Of a DNA stretch of 64,000 bases, positions 46,759 through 55,687 are shown in pieces. A program made the translations under genes and the position numbers. The notes below the pieces were generated by a model. That model was not told the DNA's origin. It searched no databases and saw only the letters and a list, made by a program, of their open reading frames with translations. The DNA comes from Polyangiaceae bacterium UTPRO1 (GTDB lineage Bacteria; Desulfobacterota; Binatia; UTPRO1), in contig MWST01000018.1 of assembly GCA_002050235.1 (NCBI GenBank), forward strand, positions 124,001 to 188,000. Reading direction: 5' to 3'. The first letter of the stretch is position 1. Each line of letters starts with the position of its first letter.

Positions 46759-48284
46759 GGCGCGCGCGCCCCAGAACCGGAGCGCCGCTCCTCTGCGGCG
46801 TCGACGCCGCCATCGGCTGGACCGTGGTCGCCGCCGTCTGCGCCCGCCTCGCCGCCACTGCGAACGAACTGCACTGGGCGCTCCTGCCGCTGGCGCTCTG
46901 CGGCGGCCTCGAAGCGCCGACGCTCGTGCGCTGGATCCGCGGCCGCGCCGACGCTTTCGACCCGAAATCCATCGTCACGCTCTTCGTCTTCCACAACACA
47001 TTCGTCGCCCCGGTCCTCCACCTGGCGTGGGACTGGTACACGCCGCTCGTCCGCGTGCCGGACGATACCTGGGAATGGTTCGGCCGCCTGGCGACGGTGA
47101 ACGCCGCGGCGTTGGTCGCCCTCGAGCTCAGCTACACCTGGGCTACCGCGGGGCCGCCGCCCGCACTCCGGCCGCTGCGCCGCGTGGACGCGCCGCGCCT
47201 CGCCGGCACGCTCGCGCTCGGCGGACTCGTTGCCCTCGCAGCGCAGGTGCAGCTGCTCCGCCACTTCGGCGGCGCCTCGGGCCTGATCGACGCCTACGAG
47301 GTCCGCGGCGTGGAGTTCTCGGGCATGGGCATGGTGCTCATGCTGGCGTGGCCCTTCCCCCTGATCGTGCTCCTCGAAACGCTGCTCTTCCTCGGCCGCC
47401 GCGGGCGGAGGACGCGGCGGCGGCCGGGTGCGGCGCTCGTCGCCGCGATCCTCGCGACCTTCGCCGGCGTGCACCTCGGATGGGCCGGTCTGCACGGCAG
47501 CCGCCTCAGCATGCTCGGCGGCATGTTCCTGGCCGCCGGGCTCTGCCATTTCCTGCTGCGCCGCTTCTCGTCGCGAGCGGTGATGATCGGCCTCGGCACG
47601 GCCTTCGTCTTCTGCTTCCTCTACAGTTTCTACAAGGGCGCCGGCCGCGACGGCATCAGCGCCGCGCTCTCCGGTGCCGAAGGCATCGCCCGCGCGCAGC
47701 AGCGGACCGGGCGCGACGTCGGCTGGCTCCTCCTCGGCGACCTCGCCCGCGCCGACGTGCAGATGGAGGTGCTGTGGACGATGTACGAGGCCAATCCCAC
47801 GTATCGTCCGCAGCTCGGCTCCACCTACGTCGGTGCCGCGATCTTCGTCCCGCGCAGCGTCTGGCCGGCGCGTCCGCGCGGCCCCCAGGAGGCTTACGCC
47901 GAGCTCCGCGACGGCCGCATCGGCACCCGCGAGGGCGATGCGCCGAACAGCCGCGTCTTCGGGCTCGGCGGCGAGACGCTCCTCAACTTCGGGTGGACGG
48001 GGATGCCGATCGCGCACGCCCTCTTCGGCGCCCTGATCGGGCGGCTGCGCCGCGCCATAGCTTCGCTCCGGCCCGGCGACGCCCGCTTCCTGCTCGTACC
48101 CTTCGCGATGCTGCTGGTGACGGCGCTCTACCTCCTCGATCTGAGTCAGGTCGTCTTCATGTTCCTGCAGGACTGCGCCCTCCTCGGCGTCTGCATCGGG
48201 CTCGCCTTCCTCGGTGGGCGCCGCCGCCCGGCCCGCGCCCGGCGCCCGCAGCTCGCCGCCGCGCCCGCGTGGAGGGCCGCGTGA
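46755..48284 (+). CDS. polymerase-like multi-pass membrane protein (Wzy candidate)
   Basis: 509 aa with about ten membrane helices (LARLAATANELHWALLPLA-like start, LAGTLALGGLVALAAQVQLL, MVLMLAWPFPLIVLLETLLF, MIGLGTAFVFCFLYSFY, LLVPFAMLLVTALYLLDLSQ). A large loop of about 130 residues (GAGRDGISAALSGAEGIARA to SRVFGLGGETLLNFGWTG) precedes the last helices, with NPTYRPQLGSTYVGAAIFVP inside it. This is the layout of O-antigen/exopolysaccharide polymerases. GTG 46755 overlaps the previous stop. It competes with the upstream ligase-like protein for the polymerase role. Confidence 0.8.
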   Translation: MRRARPRTGAPLLCGVDAAIGWTVVAAVCARLAATANELHWALLPLALCGGLEAPTLVRWIRGRADAFDPKSIVTLFVFHNTFVAPVLHLAWDWYTPLVRVPDDTWEWFGRLATVNAAALVALELSYTWATAGPPPALRPLRRVDAPRLAGTLALGGLVALAAQVQLLRHFGGASGLIDAYEVRGVEFSGMGMVLMLAWPFPLIVLLETLLFLGRRGRRTRRRPGAALVAAILATFAGVHLGWAGLHGSRLSMLGGMFLAAGLCHFLLRRFSSRAVMIGLGTAFVFCFLYSFYKGAGRDGISAALSGAEGIARAQQRTGRDVGWLLLGDLARADVQMEVLWTMYEANPTYRPQLGSTYVGAAIFVPRSVWPARPRGPQEAYAELRDGRIGTREGDAPNSRVFGLGGETLLNFGWTGMPIAHALFGALIGRLRRAIASLRPGDARFLLVPFAMLLVTALYLLDLSQVVFMFLQDCALLGVCIGLAFLGGRRRPARARRPQLAAAPAWRAA

Positions 48285-49501
48285 ACACCGCCGCCGCGAA
48301 GATCGCGGTGGCCGCGAACGTCCCCGAGTCGTTCCGCCTGCTGCTGCGCGCCCAGCTCGACCATGCGCGCGGCGCCGGCTTCGACGTGCACTGCGTCTCG
48401 GGCCCGGGCGCCTACCTCGACGAGCTCGCCCGCGCCGGGTTCTCCGTACACGTGGTGCCGCTGACGCGGCTCGTCCGCCCCGACGAGGACGTGCGCGCCC
48501 TCGTCGCGCTCGTCCGGCTCTTTCGGCGCGAGCGCTTCGCGCTCGTCCACACCCACACGCCGAAGACTGCGCTCCTCGGCCAACTGGCGGCGCGCCTCGC
48601 CCGCGTGCCGCGGGTCGTGAACACCGTCCACGGCCTCCTCTCCCACGACGACGTTCCGGAGCCGCGTCGCAGCGCCCTCGCCGTCGTCGACCACGTCACC
48701 TGCGCGCTCTCGTCGAGGATCTTGTCGCAGAGCCGCGAAGACGTGGAGCGCGCCGTCGCCCGGCGCATGTGCCGGCGCCGCCGCATCCGCCACCTCGGCC
48801 AGGGTATCGACCTCGCACGCTTCGACTGCGACCGCGTGCTCGCCGCGGGCCGCGACGCGCTCCGCGTCCGCCTCGGCTTGCCGCCGGCGGCTCTCGTCGT
48901 CGCCATCGTCGCGCGCTTCACGCGCGAGAAGGGCTACCCCGAATTCCTGGCGCTGGCGCGGCGCCTGGCCCGCAGCCGCACCGATGCGCACTTCCTCGTC
49001 GTCGGCACGTCGCTGCGCGAGCGCGACACGCTGCGCGTGGTACCGGGCGAGCAGGGGCTCGCCGGCCGCATGACGGTGCTCGTCGACCGCAACGACATGC
49101 CCGAGATCTACGCCGCGGCGGATCTGGTCGTGCTGCCGACGCATCGCGAGGGCTTCCCGCGCTCGCTCGTCGAGGCAAGCGCCATGGGCGTCCCGGTCGT
49201 AACCACCGCGATCCGCGGCTGCCGCGAGGCGGTAGCCGACGGCGAGACCGGCCTCCTGGTGCCGGTCGGCGACGGCGAGGCCCTCTACGCGGCGGTTGCC
49301 GGGCTCGCCGCCGACCCCTCGCGCCGCCTCCGCATGAGCGAGACCGCCCGCCGTCGCGCCCGCGTCGAGTTCGACGAGCGGCGCATCTGCGAGCGCGTGG
49401 TCGCGCTCTACGAGGAACTGCTCACGGGCGCGAACGGATGGCTGCCGAGCATGGGCTGCGGCGGCGCGGCGGCGGCCGCCGCCGGCGGAGCGCGCCGATG
49501 A
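48281..49501 (+). CDS. family 4 glycosyltransferase
   Basis: 406 aa from GTG 48281, preceded by GGAGG five bases away and overlapping the previous stop (GTGA). GT-B fold: N-terminal domain AVAANVPESFRLLLRAQLDH and LVHTHTPKTALLGQLAARLA (about 84-103); C-terminal domain VVAIVARFTREKGYPEFLAL (about 206-225), AADLVVLPTHREGFPRSLVE (about 277-296) with E-x7-E, and GCREAVADGETGLLVPVGD. It adds a sugar to the growing lipid-linked unit on the cytoplasmic side. A Gly/Ala tail ends the protein. Confidence 0.94.
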   Translation: MNTAAAKIAVAANVPESFRLLLRAQLDHARGAGFDVHCVSGPGAYLDELARAGFSVHVVPLTRLVRPDEDVRALVALVRLFRRERFALVHTHTPKTALLGQLAARLARVPRVVNTVHGLLSHDDVPEPRRSALAVVDHVTCALSSRILSQSREDVERAVARRMCRRRRIRHLGQGIDLARFDCDRVLAAGRDALRVRLGLPPAALVVAIVARFTREKGYPEFLALARRLARSRTDAHFLVVGTSLRERDTLRVVPGEQGLAGRMTVLVDRNDMPEIYAAADLVVLPTHREGFPRSLVEASAMGVPVVTTAIRGCREAVADGETGLLVPVGDGEALYAAVAGLAADPSRRLRMSETARRRARVEFDERRICERVVALYEELLTGANGWLPSMGCGGAAAAAAGGARR

Positions 49502-50169
49502 ACGCTGCCCGCCCCGCCAGCGCCGTCCCGCTCCCGGCGCGCCACCGCGCCGCCGCCCGGCGCGCCAAGCGCGTGCTCGACGTCGTCGGCGCCGCGGCGC
49601 TGCTCGTCGCTACGAGCCCGCTCCTCGGCCTCGCCGCGCTCCTCGTCCGCGCGACGATGGGATCGCCGGTGCTCTTCCGCCAGGCCCGCATCGGGACCGG
49701 CGGGCGGCCGTTCACGCTGCTGAAGCTCCGGACGATGCTCCCCGTCGCCGCCGGCGGCGCCGCCGCGGCCGACCAGGCACGGCTCACGCCGCTCGGCCGC
49801 CGGCTGCGCGCGGCCAGCCTCGACGAGCTGCCGCAGCTCTGGAACGTGCTCCGCGGCGACATGGCGCTCGTCGGCCCGCGCCCGCTCCTGCCGCAGTATC
49901 TGGCGCGCTACACGCCGGCGCAGGCGCGGCGCCACACCGTTCCGCCCGGCCTCACCGGGCTCGCGCAGGTGAGCGGCCGCAACGCGCTCTCGTGGGAGGA
50001 GAAGTTCGCGCTCGACGTCTGGTACGTCGACCACTGGTCCCTCGGGCTCGATCTCCGCCTGCTCTGGCGGACGCTCGCGGCGGTCGTGCGCGGCGGCGGC
50101 ATCGGCGCCGCCGGCCACGCGACGATGCCCGAGTTCACGGGGAGCACGGCGCCGGGAGGGGGGCGCTAG
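49498..50169 (+). CDS. initiating sugar phosphotransferase (WcaJ/ExoY-like)
   Basis: 223 aa from ATG 49498 (ATGA overlap). It has a single membrane helix region (RVLDVVGAAALLVATSPLLG, about 23-42), VLFRQARIGTGGRPFTLLKLRTM-type signature beginning at residue 56, then SLDELPQLWNVLRGDMALVG (about 102-121), PRPLL and PGLTGLAQVSGRNALSWEEK (about 139-158). These are hallmarks of monotopic enzymes that transfer hexose-1-phosphate to undecaprenyl phosphate. It lacks the large N-terminal domain of WbaP/WcaJ, as in ExoY-type short forms. It is last in the coupled chain. Confidence 0.95.
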   Translation: MNAARPASAVPLPARHRAAARRAKRVLDVVGAAALLVATSPLLGLAALLVRATMGSPVLFRQARIGTGGRPFTLLKLRTMLPVAAGGAAAADQARLTPLGRRLRAASLDELPQLWNVLRGDMALVGPRPLLPQYLARYTPAQARRHTVPPGLTGLAQVSGRNALSWEEKFALDVWYVDHWSLGLDLRLLWRTLAAVVRGGGIGAAGHATMPEFTGSTAPGGGR

Positions 50170-52427
50170 TGCGCCCGCCGAGCAACGCCGTGCCGCGCAT
50201 TCGCCGCGCCGCTTCCGGTCGCAGGTGCGGCGCTGGCGGCGGCGCCGCACTCGATGATCGCGGCCTCGCCGCCCCCGAGGCGCACGCGGACGTAGGCGCC
50301 GCCGGCGCGGCGCTTCACGCGCCAGTCGGCGACGTGCTCGCGGCCCACGGCGTCGTAGCGGAAGGCGCGGACGTCGCCGGCGCAGGCCTGCCATCCGTGC
50401 GTGCCGGCTTGCGTCGTGACGATGCGCTCCCGGGCGCGGAGCGTTCCCGGCTGGAGATACTCCGGCGTGAAGGGAAAGAGCCGCGCCGTCATGTCGTGCG
50501 CAACGTCGAAGCCGGACGTCACCGGCACGAGGCCTTCATCGATCTTGGCGCGCGCCGTCGCGAAGTCGCCGCGGTCGCCGACGTAGGCGAGCGGCGTGGT
50601 GAGGTGGGCCATCGGACCCCAGGGGGCGCGGTCGCCCTGGGCTTCGACCATCCGGAGGTCGGAGCGGTCCTGGAACGCGCGCGTGGTCGGCGGAACGTTG
50701 CCGAGAACGACGCCCGCGCTTCCTGCGGCGGCCGCGTAACCGAGCTTCGCCGACTGGCTCAGCAGGTTCGCGAGGCCGACCTGCACCGCGACGGCACCGT
50801 CGTCTCCGAGGATGCAGGTGTTGCCGTCCCACGTGCCGATCGTCAGGCGAGGAGCGCGGAAGTCGACACCGTCCATCTCGTCCCAGTAGAGGCCGTCGGC
50901 GCCGAGAAGCGAGCCCATGGCCCGGGCTACGTCGAGCATCGCCGTGCCGAAGGAATCGCCAGTCGTCGGCACCATCCCCCACGCCGGAGAGAACCTGCCG
51001 CCCCAGTCGACGCGCTCCGGCCGACCGTCGCGCTCGAGGAGCAGACTGTCGGCGAAGCGGCGTGCGGCGTCGGGCGAGCTGTCGCGCTGCGCGTCGAAGT
51101 AGGCGAGGGTGACGATCCCGGGGCGTGCGGCCTGGAGACGCCGCACGGCTTCGGCGATGCGGCTGCGATACGCAGCGAACGCGCCGCCGAGGACGGCGGT
51201 GCCGAAGCCGATCGTCGGCGGCCGCTCGCGGCGCTCGGGATCGACCCAGCCGCCGAACATCGCCGCGATCGCGGTGCCTTGGCGCGCGAGCGCCGTCGCG
51301 AGCCGGTCCGACGGCATGGCCAGAACGGCATCGGCCGTGAACCACACGAACGAGCCCTGGACGCTGCGGTTCACTCCCCATGCAGCGCGTACCGCATTGA
51401 TGAAATCCCAGTAGTCGGAAGCGGCGCGCGGGTAGGCGCTCCAAGCGATCGTGTAGCTTTGGCGCGGAGCGAGGCAGAGCATGTCCGTACGGATGCCGAC
51501 GGTGTCGTCGGCGCGCTCGAAATCGACGTAGAGCTGCTGCCGCAGCACGTCGTCCTCGGCGACGAGCCCGAGCCCGCCCCCGTCCTTGCCGTCGCGGTCT
51601 CCGAAGGCCGCGAACACGGTCGGATTCCAGGGGCTGTAGGCGTCGGCGACGTCGGGATCGAGGCGACCGCCGAGGTGAATCCGTGCCGAGTCGGTCGCGA
51701 AGGCGTGCCGAACGCGGAGCCCGATCACGTCGCTGCCGTCGTTGCTGAAGGTGTCGAGGACCGTGACGTGGTCCGCGAAGCGCTCGATCCGACGCGCCAC
51801 CCGGTGCGGGCCGCCGATGACGACCGTGCGCACGGTATGCACGGCGCCGCCCCAAGCGAGGCGCAGCGCGTCCGCCGTGGCGTCCACCGCGAACGTCGGC
51901 GGCCGCACCGGGGCGAGGCGCGGCGGGCGGCGGTCGGGCGGCGGCGATGCGAACGTCCGGGCGGAGCCCCCGGCTTCGAGCCGCACCTCATCGATGACGA
52001 GCGGCGTTGCGCCGAGCGTGCCCGGGCCGGCGCTCGCGAACGCGATCGCAAACGGCGCCCGGGACGAGACCAGATCGGAGACGTCGAGCGCGAGCTCGTC
52101 ACCGCCGGCGGGACCCTGCGGTACGCGCCAGCAACCGCGATCGAAGCGGGGCCGGCCATCGCGCTCCGGGTCGCCGACGAGGCGCGCCGTGCGGCGATCG
52201 CGCATCGCGCCGACGGCGCGGCCGCCCACCCGCACGCGCAGGAGCGGATTCGATCCCGCCGGGCGCCGGTAGTCGGCGCGCACGCGGAACACGAGGCGCG
52301 CGGGACCGGAGATCGCCGGCGCCTCGACCGTCCGCGTCTCGCCGTCCGGCACCCGGATCGGTCCCGGCGCCTGCCAGAGCACCGCCGCGAGGAAGAGCGC
52401 CGCAACCATCACCCATCTGCATCGCAT
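50166..52427 (-). CDS. large secreted protein of unknown function in EPS locus
   Basis: 753 aa from ATG 52427. A signal peptide or anchor (VMVAALFLAAVLWQAPGPIR) is followed by a beta-rich region (30-330) and an alpha/beta region (340-660). The latter contains YWDFINAVRAAWGVN, GTAIAAMFGGWVDPERR, PGIVTLAYFDAQRD, GADGLYWDEMDGVDF and VVLGNVPPTTRAF. The pattern of strands ending in acidic residues (YFDAQ, YWDEMDG) resembles glycoside-hydrolase TIM barrels, but no family is recognised. It runs against the polysaccharide operon, overlapping the sugar transferase end by four bases and lying 29 bases from the divergent aminotransferase. A polymer-cleaving or modifying role is inferred from place only. 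Confidence 0.7.
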   Translation of the reverse strand: MRCRWVMVAALFLAAVLWQAPGPIRVPDGETRTVEAPAISGPARLVFRVRADYRRPAGSNPLLRVRVGGRAVGAMRDRRTARLVGDPERDGRPRFDRGCWRVPQGPAGGDELALDVSDLVSSRAPFAIAFASAGPGTLGATPLVIDEVRLEAGGSARTFASPPPDRRPPRLAPVRPPTFAVDATADALRLAWGGAVHTVRTVVIGGPHRVARRIERFADHVTVLDTFSNDGSDVIGLRVRHAFATDSARIHLGGRLDPDVADAYSPWNPTVFAAFGDRDGKDGGGLGLVAEDDVLRQQLYVDFERADDTVGIRTDMLCLAPRQSYTIAWSAYPRAASDYWDFINAVRAAWGVNRSVQGSFVWFTADAVLAMPSDRLATALARQGTAIAAMFGGWVDPERRERPPTIGFGTAVLGGAFAAYRSRIAEAVRRLQAARPGIVTLAYFDAQRDSSPDAARRFADSLLLERDGRPERVDWGGRFSPAWGMVPTTGDSFGTAMLDVARAMGSLLGADGLYWDEMDGVDFRAPRLTIGTWDGNTCILGDDGAVAVQVGLANLLSQSAKLGYAAAAGSAGVVLGNVPPTTRAFQDRSDLRMVEAQGDRAPWGPMAHLTTPLAYVGDRGDFATARAKIDEGLVPVTSGFDVAHDMTARLFPFTPEYLQPGTLRARERIVTTQAGTHGWQACAGDVRAFRYDAVGREHVADWRVKRRAGGAYVRVRLGGGEAAIIECGAAASAAPATGSGAANARHGVARRAH

Positions 52428-52456
52428 CACGACGCCATCGAGCAAAGGGGGAAACC

Positions 52457-53650
52457 GTGACCACGACGATCGTACCCATGAGCGAGCCCGACCTCGGGCC
52501 GGCAGAACGCACGGCAGTGCTCGAAGTACTCGACGGCAAGACGCTGGCGCTGGGACCGCGCGCCCGCGCCTTCGAGGACCGGCTCGCCGCCAGGGTCGGC
52601 GCCCGCCACGGCATCGCCGTCAACAGCGGCACCGCAGCGCTGCACCTCTGCCTGCTCGCGGCCGGCATCGGCGCCGACGACGTCGTCGTCACCACGCCCT
52701 TCAGCTTCGTCGCCTCGGCGAACTGCATCCTCTACGTCGGCGCCCGCCCGCTCTTCGTCGACGTCGATCCCGAGACGCTCACCCTCGACCCGGCGCGCCT
52801 CGAGCACGCCGTCGAGACCATGGCGCGGAGCGGTCGGCGCGTCCGGGCGGTGCTGCCGGTGCACGTCTTCGGACAGGCGGCGGACATGGACGCCATCCTC
52901 GGCGTCGCCGAGCGCCACGGCCTCGCGGTGATCGAGGACGCCTGCGAGGCCATCGGCGGCGCCTACAAAGGCCGCCCGCTCGGCACGCTCGGCGACGCCG
53001 GCACCTTCGCCTTCTACCCGAACAAACAGATGACGACCGGCGAGGGCGGCATGATCGTCACCGGCGACGCACGCTGGGACGCGCTCGTGCGGAGCCTCCG
53101 CAACCAGGGCCGGGATGTCGGCGACGAATGGCTCGCGCACACCCGACTCGGCTACAACTACCGCCTCGACGAGATGAGCGCCGCCCTCGGCCTGGCGCAG
53201 GTCGAGCGCCTCGACGAGATCCTCGCCAAGCGGTCGCGCGTCGCCGGCTGGTACCAGGCGCGGCTCGGCGGCCTCGACGGCGTAGTCCCGCCGCGCTTGA
53301 CGGCCACGACCACGACCGCGAGCTGGTTCGTCTACGTCGTGCGCCTCGCCGATCCGACGGCGCGCGCCCGGACGATGCGCGGGCTGGCGGCGCGCGGCAT
53401 TCCGTCGCGGCCGTACTTCCCGCCGATCCACCTGCAGCCGTTCTACCGCAGCGATTTCGGCTTCCGGCCGGGCATGTTCCCGACCGCCGAGGCGGCCGGC
53501 GCTACCTGCCTGGCGCTGCCCTTCTTCGGCACGATGACGGAGGCGCAGGTGGAAACGGTCTGCGGCGCGCTCGCCGAGGTGCTGGACGAGCACCGCGCCG
53601 GCAGCCGCGGACGCCCGCTTTCCGGTCCGGAGGAGGCAGCGCGCGCCTGA
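52457..53650 (+). CDS. DegT/DnrJ/EryC1/StrS PLP-dependent aminotransferase
   Basis: 397 aa from GTG 52457 with AAAGGGGG upstream. HGIAVNSGTAALHLCLLAAG (about 55-74) binds the PLP phosphate. VIEDACEAIGGAYKGRPLGT (about 158-177) holds the Asp contacting the pyridine nitrogen. FYPNKQMTTGEGGMIV (about 186-201) contains the PLP Lys near 190, and LGYNYRLDEMSAALGLAQVE (about 230-249) follows. These enzymes transaminate NDP-4-keto-6-deoxy sugars. It is followed after five bases by the dehydratase gene that could make its substrate. Confidence 0.95.
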   Translation: MTTTIVPMSEPDLGPAERTAVLEVLDGKTLALGPRARAFEDRLAARVGARHGIAVNSGTAALHLCLLAAGIGADDVVVTTPFSFVASANCILYVGARPLFVDVDPETLTLDPARLEHAVETMARSGRRVRAVLPVHVFGQAADMDAILGVAERHGLAVIEDACEAIGGAYKGRPLGTLGDAGTFAFYPNKQMTTGEGGMIVTGDARWDALVRSLRNQGRDVGDEWLAHTRLGYNYRLDEMSAALGLAQVERLDEILAKRSRVAGWYQARLGGLDGVVPPRLTATTTTASWFVYVVRLADPTARARTMRGLAARGIPSRPYFPPIHLQPFYRSDFGFRPGMFPTAEAAGATCLALPFFGTMTEAQVETVCGALAEVLDEHRAGSRGRPLSGPEEAARA

Positions 53651-53655
53651 GCTTC

Positions 53656-55641
53656 ATGCTCTTCCCCGTCCGCCACCGCCAGGTCGTCACCGTCGCGACC
53701 CATCTCGGGATCGCCGCCGCGGCCTACCTGGCAGCCTTCCTGCTGCGTTTCGACCTCGAGCCCCACCCGCGCTGGCTGGCGGTCGCCGCGGCGACGCTGC
53801 CGCTCCTCCTCGCCTGCAAGCTCGTCGGCTTCTGGGCGGCGCGGCTCTTCGCGGGCTCGTGGCGGCACGTGAGCGTACAGGACGTCGAAGACCTCGCCCG
53901 CGGCAACCTGCTGGCATCGACCCTCTTCCTCGCCGTCATGGTCTTCACACACGGTCTGCGCGGTTTTCCGCGCTCGGTCTTCCTCCTGGATCTGCTGCTC
54001 TGCACGCTGGCGATGGGTGCGATCCGGGTCGGCATCCGCCTCGCCGCCGAGCGCGGCGAACGGCCGGCCGTGCGCCGCATCGAAACCCTGGCGCTGATCG
54101 TCGGCGCGGGCTCGGCCGGCATCCAGCTCCGGCAGGAGATCGAGCAACGCCGGCGCTTGCGGGTAGGCGTCGTCGGCTTCGTCGACGACGATCCGCGCAA
54201 GATCGGGCTGCGCGTCTGCGGCACGCCGGTGCTGGGCGCCATCGACGACCTGCCGGCGCTCGCGGCCGCGCACGAGATCGGCGAGGTGTTGATCGCGCTC
54301 CCCGAGGCGCCCGGCGCGGTCATCCGCCGCGTCGTCCAGCATTGCACGGCGGCGCGGGTGCGCCACCGCGTGCTGCCGACGCTCGGCGAGCTCGTCGACG
54401 GACGGGTCATGTACACGCAGATGCGCGAGGTGAAGGTCGACGATCTGCTGGCGCGCGACGCCGTGCGCCTCGACCTGCCGCGCGTCGCTGCGCTCGTCGC
54501 CGGCAAGACCGTCGTCGTGACCGGCGCCGCCGGCTCGATCGGCTCCGAGCTCTGCCGTCAGGTCGCCGCCTACGGACCGGCGCGGCTGGTCCTCTACGAT
54601 CGCCACGAGAACGGCATGTTCGGGCTCGAAACGGAGCTGCGCTCGCGCTTCCCGGAAGTGACGCTGGTGCCGGTGCTCGGCGACGTGCTGCTGGTCGATC
54701 AGTTGGAGCGCGTCTTCGCAGCGGAGCGCCCCGATCTCGTCTTCCACGCCGCCGCCTACAAGCACGTCCCGCTCGCCGAGCTGAACGTGCTCGAAGCCGT
54801 TCGCAACAACGTCCTCGGCACCCGCAACGTGGCCCGCACCGCCCTCGCCCACGGCACCAGCCGCTTCGTCATGGTATCTACCGACAAGGCGGTGCGGCCG
54901 ACGAGCGTCATGGGCGTCACTAAGCGCGTCGCCGAGCTGATCGTGAAGAACCTCCAGCGCCAGGGCCGCACCTGCTTCGCCGCCGTCCGCTTCGGCAACG
55001 TCCTCGGCTCGAACGGGAGCGTCGTCCCGATCTTCCGCGAGCAGATCGCGCGCGGCGGGCCGGTCACGGTGACCCACCCCGAGGTGACGCGCTACTTCAT
55101 GACCATCCCCGAGGCCGTGCAGCTGATCCTGCAGGCGGCAACGATCGGCCAGGGCGGCGAGACCTTCGTCCTCGAGATGGGCGAGCCGGTGAAGATCGTC
55201 GACCTGGCGCGGCAGATGATCCGCCTCTCCGGCTTCGAGCCCGACGAGGACGTCGCCATCGAGTTCAGCGGCCTTCGTCCGGGCGAGAAGCTCTACGAGG
55301 AGCTCGTCGCCGACGACGAGGAGCAGGCAGCGACGCCGCACGAGCGCATCCGCGTGCTGGTAGCCGCGGGCACGCCGCCGCCGCTCGCGGAATGGCTGGG
55401 CGATATCGAGGACGGCGTCGCCGCCAGCGACGTCGGCCGGGTCATGCGGACGATCCGCAGCCTGGTGCCGAGCTACGCGCCGAGCGCCGGCGTGCGCGAG
55501 GCGATCGGCGCCGCGGGCGAGCCGCGCGACGACCGCAGCGCGGCGCTGCCGCTCGCGGCGCGGCTGCGGCGGGTGCCGCGGCCGCTGGCGCCCGAGCCGG
55601 CGCCGGCAGCCGCCGGAACGCCGCGCCTGCCGGCGCCATGA
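53656..55641 (+). CDS. CapD/WbpM/FlaA1-type nucleotide-sugar 4,6-dehydratase
   Basis: 661 aa from ATG 53656. Four membrane helices (about 8-110), then a first Rossmann-like unit (LALIVGAGSAGIQLRQEIEQ, about 145-164). The catalytic SDR domain starts with VVVTGAAGSIGSELCRQVAA (about 286-305). HAAAYKHVPLAELNVLEAVR (about 364-383), VSTDKAVRPTSVMGVTKRVA (about 405-424) with the Ser/Asp and Met-x3-Lys active site, and RFGNVLGSNGSVVPIFREQI (about 440-459) follow. It converts UDP-GlcNAc-type sugars to 4-keto-6-deoxy forms. The terminal 60 residues are Pro/Ala-rich and poorly conserved. Confidence 0.95.
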   Translation: MLFPVRHRQVVTVATHLGIAAAAYLAAFLLRFDLEPHPRWLAVAAATLPLLLACKLVGFWAARLFAGSWRHVSVQDVEDLARGNLLASTLFLAVMVFTHGLRGFPRSVFLLDLLLCTLAMGAIRVGIRLAAERGERPAVRRIETLALIVGAGSAGIQLRQEIEQRRRLRVGVVGFVDDDPRKIGLRVCGTPVLGAIDDLPALAAAHEIGEVLIALPEAPGAVIRRVVQHCTAARVRHRVLPTLGELVDGRVMYTQMREVKVDDLLARDAVRLDLPRVAALVAGKTVVVTGAAGSIGSELCRQVAAYGPARLVLYDRHENGMFGLETELRSRFPEVTLVPVLGDVLLVDQLERVFAAERPDLVFHAAAYKHVPLAELNVLEAVRNNVLGTRNVARTALAHGTSRFVMVSTDKAVRPTSVMGVTKRVAELIVKNLQRQGRTCFAAVRFGNVLGSNGSVVPIFREQIARGGPVTVTHPEVTRYFMTIPEAVQLILQAATIGQGGETFVLEMGEPVKIVDLARQMIRLSGFEPDEDVAIEFSGLRPGEKLYEELVADDEEQAATPHERIRVLVAAGTPPPLAEWLGDIEDGVAASDVGRVMRTIRSLVPSYAPSAGVREAIGAAGEPRDDRSAALPLAARLRRVPRPLAPEPAPAAAGTPRLPAP

Positions 55642-55652
55642 AGACGCGGCGG

Positions 55653-55680
55653 CGGTGCGGGCCGCTTTGCCCCCGCACCG
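55653..55680. terminator. hairpin between convergent genes
   Basis: CGGTGCGGG (55653-55661) and CCCGCACCG (55672-55680) form a perfect nine-base stem with a ten-base loop. It lies between the dehydratase stop and the convergent small secreted gene. There is no long T tract on either side, so it is a weak intrinsic or Rho-assisted terminator candidate. Confidence 0.5.
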
Positions 55681-55687
55681 AACGGAT

